NCBI GenBank assembly: GCA_938010765.1
Contig: CALLVX010000057.1
Coordinates: 1-46,341 of the forward strand
Source of the DNA: an uncultured Flavobacteriaceae bacterium
GTDB taxonomy: Bacteria > Bacteroidota > Bacteroidia > Flavobacteriales > Flavobacteriaceae
Length of the DNA stretch: 46,341 bases
Direction of reading: 5' to 3'
Below, one piece after another: positions 1 through 8,220 of the stretch; position 1 is the first letter of the stretch, and every line of letters begins with the position of its first letter. Below the pieces are notes generated by a model that ran no database searches, was not told the DNA's origin, and was given only the letters and a program-made list of their open reading frames with translations. The translations under genes and the position numbers were made by a program.

Positions 1-279
1 CTGGCCAAGAGGCTGGCCCGAAATACCCATCGTAGGGTCGAATATCTCGGTATAGGTCGCCCCGGTACTACTCTCCACAAAGGTCGTGGGCGAACTTGCG
101 GCCCAGGTGAGTAAACGCCCATCGGGCATATTCGCCACCGCCACAGGTACGATATCGAAACCGATCGGTGCGCTCCATTCACCATCTATATCAGGCGTTT
201 GCGAGCTAAGAGTAGTAGATAAGAAAAATAAAAAAATAAGAAGAAGCGCCTTAACGCTTTTAGAAGTAGTATCTCCCAT
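1..279 (-). CDS. Galactose-oxidase-like (kelch) secreted protein, N-terminal part, cut by window edge
   Basis: The frame starts at an ATG at 279 and stays open for 93 codons to the window edge, so only the N-terminus is visible. Residues 1-27 form a signal peptide (KALLLIFLFFLSTTLSSQ). The mature part (WSAPIGFDIVPVAVANMPDGRLLTW is its general layout, with the xNMPDGRLLTW kelch strand and a later YTEIFDP strand) aligns residue by residue with the start of the complete oxidase encoded just upstream on the same strand (SVANLPDGRLMTW, YTQIFDP). I infer a tandem paralogue of a copper radical oxidase. The catalytic residues lie outside the window, so activity cannot be judged. The 167-bp gap to its neighbour holds a long palindrome that may serve as operator or terminator. 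Confidence 0.8.
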   Translation of the reverse strand, partial: MGDTTSKSVKALLLIFLFFLSTTLSSQTPDIDGEWSAPIGFDIVPVAVANMPDGRLLTWAASSPTTFVESSTGATYTEIFDPTMGISGQPLGQ

Positions 280-370
280 GGTTTGTTAAAAATTAGCTAT
301 GTTTTCCCGGGGAAATATTCATTAGTGCAAAGCTAAATCGAAATTGAGAGAAAGTCGACCACAGGATTAA

Positions 371-404
371 TTTAATCGACCAATTTTAAAATTGATCGAT
401 TAAA
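371..404. repeat. 34-bp near-perfect palindrome between the two oxidase genes
   Basis: The arms 371-387 and 388-404 are reverse complements with one mismatch and no loop (left arm TTTAATCGACCAATTTT). It lies 43 bp past the stop of the complete oxidase gene and about 92 bp before the start of the partial one. No T-run follows on the minus strand, which argues against a standard terminator. A dimeric regulator site is possible. Confidence 0.6.
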
Positions 405-446
405 TACACATTTTTTCCAAACCAAAAATTAGATTGAATCGCAAAA

Positions 447-3400
447 TCATTTGTCGATTATAAACGATTTTGCCAAAGTGCCTTTTGAATATGTAAACAC
501 TATATAATAAACACCTTCGGCCATTCCACTAAAATCCAATTCCTCCTTAAAATTATGATCCGCTTCAAACACTTTTTCAAATACCAACTGCTGTGAAGCA
601 TTAAATACCGAGCACCCCAATGGGACTTTCATATATGCGGTCAAATCGAGTTGAATAATTCCCGAAGTTGGGTTTGGAAAAATCAAGATGTCATTATCAG
701 TATCTGTCGATTCTTGCGAATTCAAAACGGTCTTTACCTCACTTGAAGAAGAAACACTAAAAGCAATGCACAACTTCGGTGCTTTTTCAGAATCACTATC
801 ATGAGAAAAAGCAGTTCGTGTGCCGTTCCCGGAAATTAAAATAGTAATGGAGTTGTTGGTTCTAAAACCTTTTCTATCTATAATTTCTTGAAGAATTGGC
901 GCTAGGTCGGGGGTTTTTTGAGCATTTCCTGAAGCACCGACCTTATCCCAGTTCGCAGGACTCCAATTGACCGTACTATTTGTGGTACTTCGATCGGAAA
1001 CGTTATAAGGTCGGTACTCGAACGGTCTAGAATTGTTCACAAACTCCCCAATAATTTCAAACGTTGCCACACCTCTACTGACCTCATCTACCGTAAATTG
1101 TAAAGTAGCATTCTCTATGGTGGCGCCTACCGGTATATTCATATTATTAAATCGAAGACCGACCGTTTGCAAACCTCCAATAAAATCTTCATCGGCACCC
1201 AATTCTAAATCACTGCTATCCAAATACATGGACCCATCCAAATTGTATTCTTCTACATCATTAAAATCACTATCTATCGTGACACATATGGTGGTAGCAT
1301 CACTCACTTTTGGATTCACGGTAATTGTCAATGTATTCGAACAACCTGATTCATTGGTCATCGTGTACACTCCGTTTGCCAAAGGAGTCACTGCTCCAAG
1401 ACTATAATCATCACCTACCCTAGTGCCGTCGGGCAAGGTAATGGTTACCCCAACCCCATTGGGAAGTATGCTTAGCATCAGATCATCTCCTTCTTCTACC
1501 GTGATTTCTTCTTTGCCACTGTCCCAAACTCCGTTTATACGATACTCCGGAATTACACTTCCTTCAGGGCAATTGGCCTTTGAGCTATACGTAATGCATA
1601 ATTCAGGTGCTCCTTCCGGTAGTCCGTCGTAGGACTCTGCCGTGCGTGTACCCATCCCCTTAACAAAGAAGGCAATGGCATTTGAAGCCTTAAAACCAGC
1701 ACGATTAACGACTTCTTGAACAATGGCAGCCAAATTGGGACTTCTTTGCCGGTCGCCCGAAGCGCCAACACTATTCCAATCACCCGGTGTCCATTTAACG
1801 TTGGCGACGGTCGACTGCCTACCCGATATATCAAAACGTGCCTCGGTAAACGGTTGCGCATCATCAATCATTTCACCATAAATGGTCATATCACTAGCCC
1901 CCTTGCTTACTTCATCTACCGTGAACTGTAGATAGGCACTTTCAATCGTAACTCCTTGAGGAACATTTGTCGTATTAAAACGCAATCCTATTGTCTGAAC
2001 CCCTCCGATGAAATCTTCATCTGAAACCAATTCAAGATCACTGCTATCTAAATAAACGGCCCCCGTTTGACCAAATTCTTCAGCATCGTCAAAACCTGTT
2101 TGTATAGAAGTACAAAAAGTCTCTTTAGTTTCCGAGGTATTTACGATGATCTTCAATTGTTTTATGCATCCATTTTCAGCACTCAAAATATAGCCCCCTT
2201 CTTGGTTTTTGGTAATCGGCCCGAGATTATAGTTATCGCCAACCTTACGCCCATCGGGAAGTGTCGTGATCAAACCAACACCATTAGGCAAAATACTGAG
2301 TACTATTTCATCTCCTTCATCTACTATAATCTCTTCTTCCCCACTTTGCCATACTCCGTTTATACGATATTCCTGTTCTATGCTATCACAGTCACCTATA
2401 ACTTCTAGCGCAATTGAGACGGCGCAACCATTTACGGTGGTCAACACATACTGCCCAGCGTTACGACTATCAATAAGACCATCGCCACTTGAAATAAAAG
2501 TATCAACCTTATAGGCAGTGGTATCCTCAAAATTTGAAAAATCATCAAGCGAACTAAACGTGTTTTGTTGGCTATAGGGTAAAGTAACAAAATACTCTTC
2601 TTCACCTGCAACAGATGCCCTGAGATATACTTCCTCACCAACGGCCGCAAAAACAGTACCACCAGTTTGCCATGATCCGTCACCAATTTTATATTGTGCA
2701 ACTATGGTGTTCTCGGCGCATTCTACAACAGACGGGTTATCCTGCGCGATCCCTAAGTTATAGAACGTCCTGATTTCCTGCCCCCCTAATGCAGTGTTAA
2801 ACACTTTTAATTCATCTATTCTTCCGTCGAGTTCATCTGTTATTCCACTGAGACTTTGTGCCTGTCGCCGATCATAAAAACCAGAGGTAGTAAAAGACGA
2901 CATAAATTCTCCAGTGGTCTGAAGGGTGATCTCACCTAAGGCGACATCACTGCAAATTTCAACCCCGTTGGCATACAATTTCCCCACATTGCCATCAAAA
3001 GTACCGGCGATGTGCACCCACTTTTGAGGAGGCGAGTAACCAGAATAGCAATCTACAGAGCCTCCTTGGGAGGTAGGAAACTGTAACTTATACAGACTGT
3101 TGTGAAAACCAAAGAACAATCTTGGGTAATCGTGTGCCAGTATGGCGACATTCTTTTCTATTTCGTCGCGATACACCCATGCCATTACCGTCATACCATC
3201 TGCAATAGTTGCCATTGATTCGGAGTAAGGCACCTCAACAATACTATTGCTTTCGAATTCCTTGCCATCCATTTCCATAGCATTTCCAAACAAACCGTTA
3301 GTGGTCCAATAGTTCTGTAAAAGAGGTACCTCATTTTTGGCATTGTCCCGCTCTACAAATACTGCATCGTTCCCGTACTGCGAACCGTCGGCCGCAATGG

Positions 3401-4994
3401 CGCCATTGCCCTCGTCAAAACTAAGATCAAGTACTAGATTTGGACTCCCTCCAAGAGGCAAAGGCTTTCCTATTTTTAGTATCTCTGCGATACTTGGAAC
3501 ACCTGCCCCATCGAGAGCGAACAACATATAGTAGCCCGGAGGCAAAAGCGCTCTGTCGGGTATTTCTAAATCATAGGCAGTACCAGCTGACGTAAATGAT
3601 AAAGGAATTCGGCGTTGTTCATTGTTTACACTATGGGTAGCGGAAGACAAACGGATCAGGTTAAAAGAGTTTATACTTTCACTTCCACTAACAGAAATTA
3701 TCGAATTATAGTCGGCCAATTCAGGTGCGCTTACTGTGGGCCGTGCCGCCAAAGAACCATCATTACTAAAAAGATAGGGCGGACTGTAAATTTCCGCATC
3801 TAAATGATTTTTATCACCACAGTTTCCACACAATCCCCCGCCGCCAACAAATACACGGGCATCGGCCATCAGTATTGCTACACTATGATAGGTTCTGGGA
3901 ACTTGCATGGGCGCAGTATCTACCCAGGTATTTGTGCTGGGATCATAGATTTCTCCAACATACTCAGCTCCTACATCCGTAAAGACTTTGGCCGTTTTTA
4001 GGCCGCCTGTTATTAATACTTTACCATCTGGAAGCACTGTACTATTGTGCATGGCGCGGGCTCTTTTAAAACCATTCACCGGAGTTACATTTGGCGCCTC
4101 GCTATTTATGTCGATGATAAAGGTTTTATCGCTTGCAGGGGTTCCACCGCTATATGTCCGAGAACCGCCTACTTTCAATAACTTTCCGATATCGAACATA
4201 GCGGTAGTACCATTCATAGAGTACGTATCACCTGCCCTGTCCCCTAAATTTTGAACCGTGGGGTTGTTTAAATCCCGAACATCTATCCAATGCATATCGG
4301 TACCGGGACCGGCATGAAATATCTTTCCGTTCGGAGCTGCCCAAAGCCATGCATGGTTATCTGACCTATAAATCCCTTGCTGGCGTTCATCTATATTCGA
4401 ATCGTTCCCTTCTAACAATAACTCTCCTTGAATTGAAGGTATCGATACCCATCCCGATTCAGGTGAGTACAATTCGGCACTTTTTCCACCTCTTCCGCCA
4501 CTCCATGACCCACCTAGCGTAAATACGCTACCATCTAACAGTGTTACATTTCCTTGATACCCTCTAGGCAAGTTCATATCGTCTGCCCTACTCCAAACCC
4601 CGGTAGTAGGATCGTAAATGGTAGTTCTTTCACTTGTACTGCCGCCCGCCACCAAGATACGACCGTCTGGCAAGTTGTTGATACCAGGGCAGAACATCTC
4701 ATGGTTGGTTTCTGAAACCGATCTTGGCAGCACCTGATTTCCCGAACTTGCGAAAGGGTCAAAAATCTGGGTGTAGGTAAAACCATCACCACTACCAAAA
4801 CTCAATCTATACTTTGAAGACCAGGTCATAAGACGGCCATCCGGTAAATTCGCAACAGAAACCGGTATAAGGTCTAGGGGTATGAGAGCGCCCCACGCTC
4901 CTTTTTGCGACTGTTCTTGCGCAAGGCCATGGAACATTAAAAAATTAAGAAATAGGAAACAAATCGCAGGAGCGTACTTTTTTTTCATAAACAA
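447..4994 (-). CDS. Secreted galactose-oxidase-like copper radical oxidase with LamG, Ig-like modules and T9SS sorting domain
   Basis: A 1515-residue secreted protein. Signal peptide about 1-26; kelch propeller about 35-400; galactose-oxidase C-terminal E-set domain about 415-508; LamG/concanavalin-like domain about 518-750; three Ig-like segments (about 760-865, 869-952, 1142-1227); two repeated beta-rich modules (957-1136, 1232-1411); T9SS type A sorting domain 1435-1515 (FPNPTSG ... GVYYIVF ... KSFIIDK). The copper radical site of fungal galactose oxidase is fully recognisable: C102 in EMFCPG and Y146 in RGYQG would form the thioether cofactor, W164 in GGSWSGG stacks on it, and Y369-H370 (RTYHS) and H454 (ATHSVN) bind copper. 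It should oxidise a primary alcohol or aldehyde, perhaps on sugars, giving H2O2; the substrate is unknown. A second ATG two codons downstream is an equally possible start. Divergent from the ECF sigma gene. Confidence 0.92.
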   Translation of the reverse strand: MFMKKKYAPAICFLFLNFLMFHGLAQEQSQKGAWGALIPLDLIPVSVANLPDGRLMTWSSKYRLSFGSGDGFTYTQIFDPFASSGNQVLPRSVSETNHEMFCPGINNLPDGRILVAGGSTSERTTIYDPTTGVWSRADDMNLPRGYQGNVTLLDGSVFTLGGSWSGGRGGKSAELYSPESGWVSIPSIQGELLLEGNDSNIDERQQGIYRSDNHAWLWAAPNGKIFHAGPGTDMHWIDVRDLNNPTVQNLGDRAGDTYSMNGTTAMFDIGKLLKVGGSRTYSGGTPASDKTFIIDINSEAPNVTPVNGFKRARAMHNSTVLPDGKVLITGGLKTAKVFTDVGAEYVGEIYDPSTNTWVDTAPMQVPRTYHSVAILMADARVFVGGGGLCGNCGDKNHLDAEIYSPPYLFSNDGSLAARPTVSAPELADYNSIISVSGSESINSFNLIRLSSATHSVNNEQRRIPLSFTSAGTAYDLEIPDRALLPPGYYMLFALDGAGVPSIAEILKIGKPLPLGGSPNLVLDLSFDEGNGAIAADGSQYGNDAVFVERDNAKNEVPLLQNYWTTNGLFGNAMEMDGKEFESNSIVEVPYSESMATIADGMTVMAWVYRDEIEKNVAILAHDYPRLFFGFHNSLYKLQFPTSQGGSVDCYSGYSPPQKWVHIAGTFDGNVGKLYANGVEICSDVALGEITLQTTGEFMSSFTTSGFYDRRQAQSLSGITDELDGRIDELKVFNTALGGQEIRTFYNLGIAQDNPSVVECAENTIVAQYKIGDGSWQTGGTVFAAVGEEVYLRASVAGEEEYFVTLPYSQQNTFSSLDDFSNFEDTTAYKVDTFISSGDGLIDSRNAGQYVLTTVNGCAVSIALEVIGDCDSIEQEYRINGVWQSGEEEIIVDEGDEIVLSILPNGVGLITTLPDGRKVGDNYNLGPITKNQEGGYILSAENGCIKQLKIIVNTSETKETFCTSIQTGFDDAEEFGQTGAVYLDSSDLELVSDEDFIGGVQTIGLRFNTTNVPQGVTIESAYLQFTVDEVSKGASDMTIYGEMIDDAQPFTEARFDISGRQSTVANVKWTPGDWNSVGASGDRQRSPNLAAIVQEVVNRAGFKASNAIAFFVKGMGTRTAESYDGLPEGAPELCITYSSKANCPEGSVIPEYRINGVWDSGKEEITVEEGDDLMLSILPNGVGVTITLPDGTRVGDDYSLGAVTPLANGVYTMTNESGCSNTLTITVNPKVSDATTICVTIDSDFNDVEEYNLDGSMYLDSSDLELGADEDFIGGLQTVGLRFNNMNIPVGATIENATLQFTVDEVSRGVATFEIIGEFVNNSRPFEYRPYNVSDRSTTNSTVNWSPANWDKVGASGNAQKTPDLAPILQEIIDRKGFRTNNSITILISGNGTRTAFSHDSDSEKAPKLCIAFSVSSSSEVKTVLNSQESTDTDNDILIFPNPTSGIIQLDLTAYMKVPLGCSVFNASQQLVFEKVFEADHNFKEELDFSGMAEGVYYIVFTYSKGTLAKSFIIDK
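762..2390 (-). repeat. Internal tandem duplication (two ~0.8-kb units) within the oxidase gene
   Basis: Two adjacent units, about 1587-2390 and 762-1571, each encode an Ig-like segment (YRINGVWxSG ... LSILPNGVG ... LPDGxxVGD) followed by a beta-rich module (YLDSSDLEL, DEDFIGG, LQFTVDEVS, VGASG, GTRTA). Protein identity is high at the motif blocks but the DNA has diverged, so this is an old duplication of stalk or binding modules rather than a recent one. Confidence 0.85.
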
Positions 4995-5207
4995 TGGTTT
5001 GGTCGGTCTATCAAAAAATAGGTAAGTCCTGAAAAATAAGTAAATGAGGAAAAGTAAAAGTAATCAGAAAGTTCAATATAGTAAGTACCCTAGTTAGGCC
5101 GATCGATAAAAGGCAAAAATCACCGATAAACCATATTTTCACTTTTTTTTCACCCCTAGTGTAACAATTGTTAAATTGACTCATCTTTAATACAAACCAT
5201 CCACCTT

Positions 5208-5759
5208 TTGAGCCACAAAAGAGAACATATTGATGCATTATTACAATGGTGTATTGAAGGGAGACAAAGCGCCCAGCTAGAAGTTTACAATCGCTATTAT
5301 AAAGCCATGTACAACACGGCCATTAGAATTGTAAAGGATAGCGCCGAAGCTGAAGACGTCATGCAAGAATCGTTTTTAAACGCGTTTACGAAACTGCAGA
5401 CTTTTAAAGGTGAGGTCACGTTTGGATCCTGGTTAAAACGAATTGTAATAAACAACAGTATCTATCACTATCGAAAGCAACAGAAAAAAAATGAAGTTGC
5501 ACTAGATGATGTAATGTACAAGGTCGAAGATAACGACGGAGTTGTTTCAGATTATGGGATAACCGAACTGAAGGCTCAAAAAGTGATGGAAACCATGAAC
5601 TGTTTAAAAGACAATTACAGAGTTTCTTTGACCTTACATTTAATCGAAGGATATGATTACGAAGAAATCAGTAGCATTATGAATATTAGCTACGCCAACT
5701 GTAGAACGACCATTTCAAGAGCGAAAGAAAGTTTGAGAAAAAAATTGATAAATGCCTAA
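5208..5759 (+). CDS. RNA polymerase ECF-type sigma-70 factor
   Basis: A 183-residue ECF sigma factor that would direct RNA polymerase to a small regulon. Region 2 is visible at about 20-95 (YNRYYKAMYN, AEDVMQESFLNAF) and region 4 at about 125-180 (LKDNYRVSLTLHLIEGYDYEEI, then a helix-turn-helix with NCRTTISRAKESLRKKL). Length is typical of the family. The start is a TTG at 5208, because the frame closes upstream at 5172 and the first in-frame ATG would remove region 2. Two bases separate its stop from the next gene, so sigma and anti-sigma are surely co-transcribed. The downstream surface-protein genes are likely members of its operon. Confidence 0.9.
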   Translation: MSHKREHIDALLQWCIEGRQSAQLEVYNRYYKAMYNTAIRIVKDSAEAEDVMQESFLNAFTKLQTFKGEVTFGSWLKRIVINNSIYHYRKQQKKNEVALDDVMYKVEDNDGVVSDYGITELKAQKVMETMNCLKDNYRVSLTLHLIEGYDYEEISSIMNISYANCRTTISRAKESLRKKLINA

Positions 5760-5761
5760 TC

Positions 5762-6322
5762 ATGGAAAAAGAAAATTTAGAAAAACTGTTCGACAAGCTT
5801 CATGAGTCTTTTGATTTTGAAGAACCGACCCAAGGCCATGAGGACCGTTTTTTGGGAAAGTTGAACGCCTCTAAGGGTATAGTAGGCATTCAAAAGAGAA
5901 AGAAATCGATTTGGAAACCGTTGTCTATTGCCGCTGCGGCCTTGGTTTTGATAGCCTTAAGTATAGGCAAATTCAACTCGCAGCTTACTATTGAGGAACA
6001 AGTTGCCGAAATTTCACCAGAAGTGTCCAACAGTCAGTTCTATTTTGCAAGTCTGATCGAAGAACAAGTAAAACAATTGGAAAGTGAGACCGGCCCTGAA
6101 ACCAAGCAAATCGTAGATGATACCATGGTACAGTTAAAAAAACTGGAAAGTGATTATCAACAGTTGGAAAAAGACCTGATCAATGGCGGTAACAGTAAAT
6201 TTCTTTTAAGTGCCATGATTACCAATTTTCAAACACGAATAGATCTTTTACAAGAAGTACTAAACCAAATTGAGACCATTAAAAACTATAAAAATTATAA
6301 TGATGAAAACTTTACTATCTAA
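5762..6322 (+). CDS. Probable anti-sigma factor, single-pass membrane protein
   Basis: 186 residues with a cytoplasmic N-terminus carrying the GHEDRFLGKL element often found in the small membrane proteins encoded after Bacteroidota ECF sigma genes, a transmembrane helix at about 53-69 (PLSIAAAALVLIALSIG), and a periplasmic helical, coiled-coil-prone part (about 85-180). No enzymatic motif. The role as anti-sigma is inferred from position, size and topology rather than from a recognised zinc-binding anti-sigma domain. It overlaps the next gene by about 23 bp, indicating translational coupling. Confidence 0.75.
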   Translation: MEKENLEKLFDKLHESFDFEEPTQGHEDRFLGKLNASKGIVGIQKRKKSIWKPLSIAAAALVLIALSIGKFNSQLTIEEQVAEISPEVSNSQFYFASLIEEQVKQLESETGPETKQIVDDTMVQLKKLESDYQQLEKDLINGGNSKFLLSAMITNFQTRIDLLQEVLNQIETIKNYKNYNDENFTI

Positions 6323-7388
6323 ATATAGCACGCTTCTTTTACTTGTGTGTCCCTTCATACTCTTAGCCCATACCGGCAAGTTAAAGGGAAAGTATACCAA
6401 GGAGAAAACCATCAAAAAAGAGTACGACGTTACTTCGAACCCCTTATTGAAGGTCAACAATAGCTACGGCAATTTAAATATCGTTTCTTGGAACGAAAAT
6501 AGAATTCTAATCGAGGTTCACATCAAGACGAACGGGAACAATGAGGAAAAGGTACAAAAAAAGCTAGATGAAATTTCTGTAGATTTCGATGCCAGCAATA
6601 GTATGGTATCTGCCAGAACCATTTTTGGCAACTCCAAAAACAGTTGGGGCTGGGGAGGTAATACCAAGGTGAATATGCAAATTAACTATACCATTAAATT
6701 ACCCATAAAAAGTAATGTTAGTTTAAGCAATGATTATGGTAGCATTTCGCTCGACCGCGTAGACGGGCATGCAAAAATAAGCTGCGATTATGGGCGGCTT
6801 GATATTGGCGAACTTAGAGGCAGAAACAATACTTTGAACTTTGACTACACCTCTAATTCTAGAATCGGTTATATGAACAGTGGTAAAATCTCGGCAGATT
6901 ACTCTGGGTTTACCATAGAGAAAGCAGGGGATTTAATCATCAATGCGGATTATACCAATTCCAAAATCGAAAGAATGGGTAATTTGGATTACTCCAGTGA
7001 CTATGGAAAAATGGAAGTTGGAGAAGCCGACAATGTCCTAGGCAATGGAGATTATGTTAGTGTACGATTGGGTACCATACATGGGAATATCGATGTTACA
7101 TCGGACTATGGGTCTTTAAAAATCGCCAAATTGGCAGAGGATGCAGGGAACGTTATGCTTAAAACTGATTATACGGGAATCAAAATCGGCTATGACCCAT
7201 CATACAATTTCAATTTTGAAATTACGACCTCCTATGCCGGGGTAAGTGGAAAGGACGATTTTGAAATAAGTATCAGTAAAGTCAAGTCTTCCAGTAAATA
7301 TTATAAAGGCCACTATGGCAATGCAAGTAGTGGAAACCTGGTCAATATTAATAGCGATTACGGAAGTATCTCATTTTATAAAAATTAA
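6300..7388 (+). CDS. Secreted DUF4097-like beta-solenoid protein
   Basis: About 362 residues. It starts at ATG 6300 or 6303 (MKTLLSKYSTLLLLVCPFILLAH is split by a typical signal-peptide hydrophobic core); a longer TTG-started frame is unlikely. The mature part contains many short beta-strand repeats built around NDYGSISL, CDYGRLDIG, ADYSGFTI, ADYTNSKIE, SDYGKMEVG, SDYGSLKIA and SDYGSISFYKN, at intervals of about 18-22 residues, which suggests a right-handed beta-solenoid exposed on the surface or in the periplasm. This resembles the putative adhesin (DUF4097/DUF2807-like) proteins encoded with ECF sigma systems in Bacteroidota. No catalytic residues seen. Function unknown; a possible envelope-stress effector or sensor. 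Confidence 0.8.
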   Translation: MMKTLLSKYSTLLLLVCPFILLAHTGKLKGKYTKEKTIKKEYDVTSNPLLKVNNSYGNLNIVSWNENRILIEVHIKTNGNNEEKVQKKLDEISVDFDASNSMVSARTIFGNSKNSWGWGGNTKVNMQINYTIKLPIKSNVSLSNDYGSISLDRVDGHAKISCDYGRLDIGELRGRNNTLNFDYTSNSRIGYMNSGKISADYSGFTIEKAGDLIINADYTNSKIERMGNLDYSSDYGKMEVGEADNVLGNGDYVSVRLGTIHGNIDVTSDYGSLKIAKLAEDAGNVMLKTDYTGIKIGYDPSYNFNFEITTSYAGVSGKDDFEISISKVKSSSKYYKGHYGNASSGNLVNINSDYGSISFYKN

Positions 7389-7412
7389 ATCATCAATCTT
7401 TAAACAAACATT

Positions 7413-8138
7413 ATGAAAAATTTATTGAGCCTAAGTTTAGTAGTATTATTGACCGTTTCGTGCACTGCACAATGGAGCAAAAAAATCAAAGGAGACGGGA
7501 ATTCGAAAAGCATTGAAAGAAGTGTAGGCGATTATGACGAAATCGCAGTATCTGGTTGGTTCGATGTAGACCTTGTAAGCGGAAATGAAGGGGAACTTAC
7601 CTTAGAGGGAGAATCGAACTTGTTAGAGTATATTGTTACCGAGGTAAAAAGTGGTAAGCTTGTCATCAAAGTCAAAAAAGGCTATAATCTTAAGCCATAG
7701 AACTGGAACGAAGGTATTCGTATTACCGTACCTGTTGACCGTATAGACGCGGTTAGCCTTTCGGGTTCAGGAGATATTGTTGGAAAAACGACCATAAAAT
7801 CGGGGAACTTTAAAACTGCAATGTCTGGTTCTGGAGACATTACCTTATCGATCGAAGCCGATAGCATGACCGCCAGCATGTCGGGATCTGGAGATATCAC
7901 TTTAAAAGGGAAGACAGGTAACTTTGACGCTTCGGTATCTGGTTCGGGAGATATAAAAGCCTATGATTTAGAAGCGGAAGTAGTAGACGCCACCGTTTCA
8001 GGGTCTGCCGACATTAAAGTAACCGCTACCGAAATGCTAAAAGCACGTGTTTCAGGTTCTGGAGATGTAAGCTACCGTGGCAATCCTAAAAAACTAGACA
8101 CCAAGACCTCTGGCTCCGGAGATATTTCTAAGGGATAA
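7413..8138 (+). pseudogene. Head-GIN (DUF2807) lipoprotein gene with in-frame amber stop
   Basis: One continuous reading frame of 241 codons, interrupted only by TAG at 7698-7700 (codon 96, after KKGYNLKP). The N-terminal half has a lipoprotein-type leader (LLSLSLVVLLTVSCTAQ, Cys at about 17) and the head-GIN opening (VGDYDEIAVSGWFDVDLV). After the stop the frame continues without shift through NEGIRITVPVDRIDAVSLSG and six SGSGDI/SGSADI repeats, then ends at 8138. This pattern is that of a DUF2807 protein of normal length with a single nonsense mutation. A sequencing error or readthrough is also possible. It is the last gene of the sigma/anti-sigma operon. Confidence 0.85.
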
Positions 8139-8191
8139 AAAACTTGGCCCTACTATAGCGAACACATCAAAAAGCGAACAATCATCTTTAA

Positions 8192-8220
8192 AACCCTGAC
8201 TGAAAATGTTAGGGTTTTTT
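8192..8220. terminator. Hairpin terminator between convergent genes
   Basis: Nine-base-pair stem AACCCTGAC/GTTAGGGTT with a 7-base loop and a following TTTT run on the plus strand. It closes the sigma-factor operon and overlaps the stop codon of the convergent MFS gene. Confidence 0.75.

Noticed and set aside
86..289. Plus-strand 67-codon frame at the left edge
   Set aside because: It is antisense to the partial oxidase gene, whose signal peptide and paralogy are clear.
7698..7700. TAG as a recoded (pyrrolysine-like) codon
   Set aside because: No other gene in the window shows internal TAG readthrough in an intact frame, and such recoding is not known in this lineage; a nonsense mutation is simpler.
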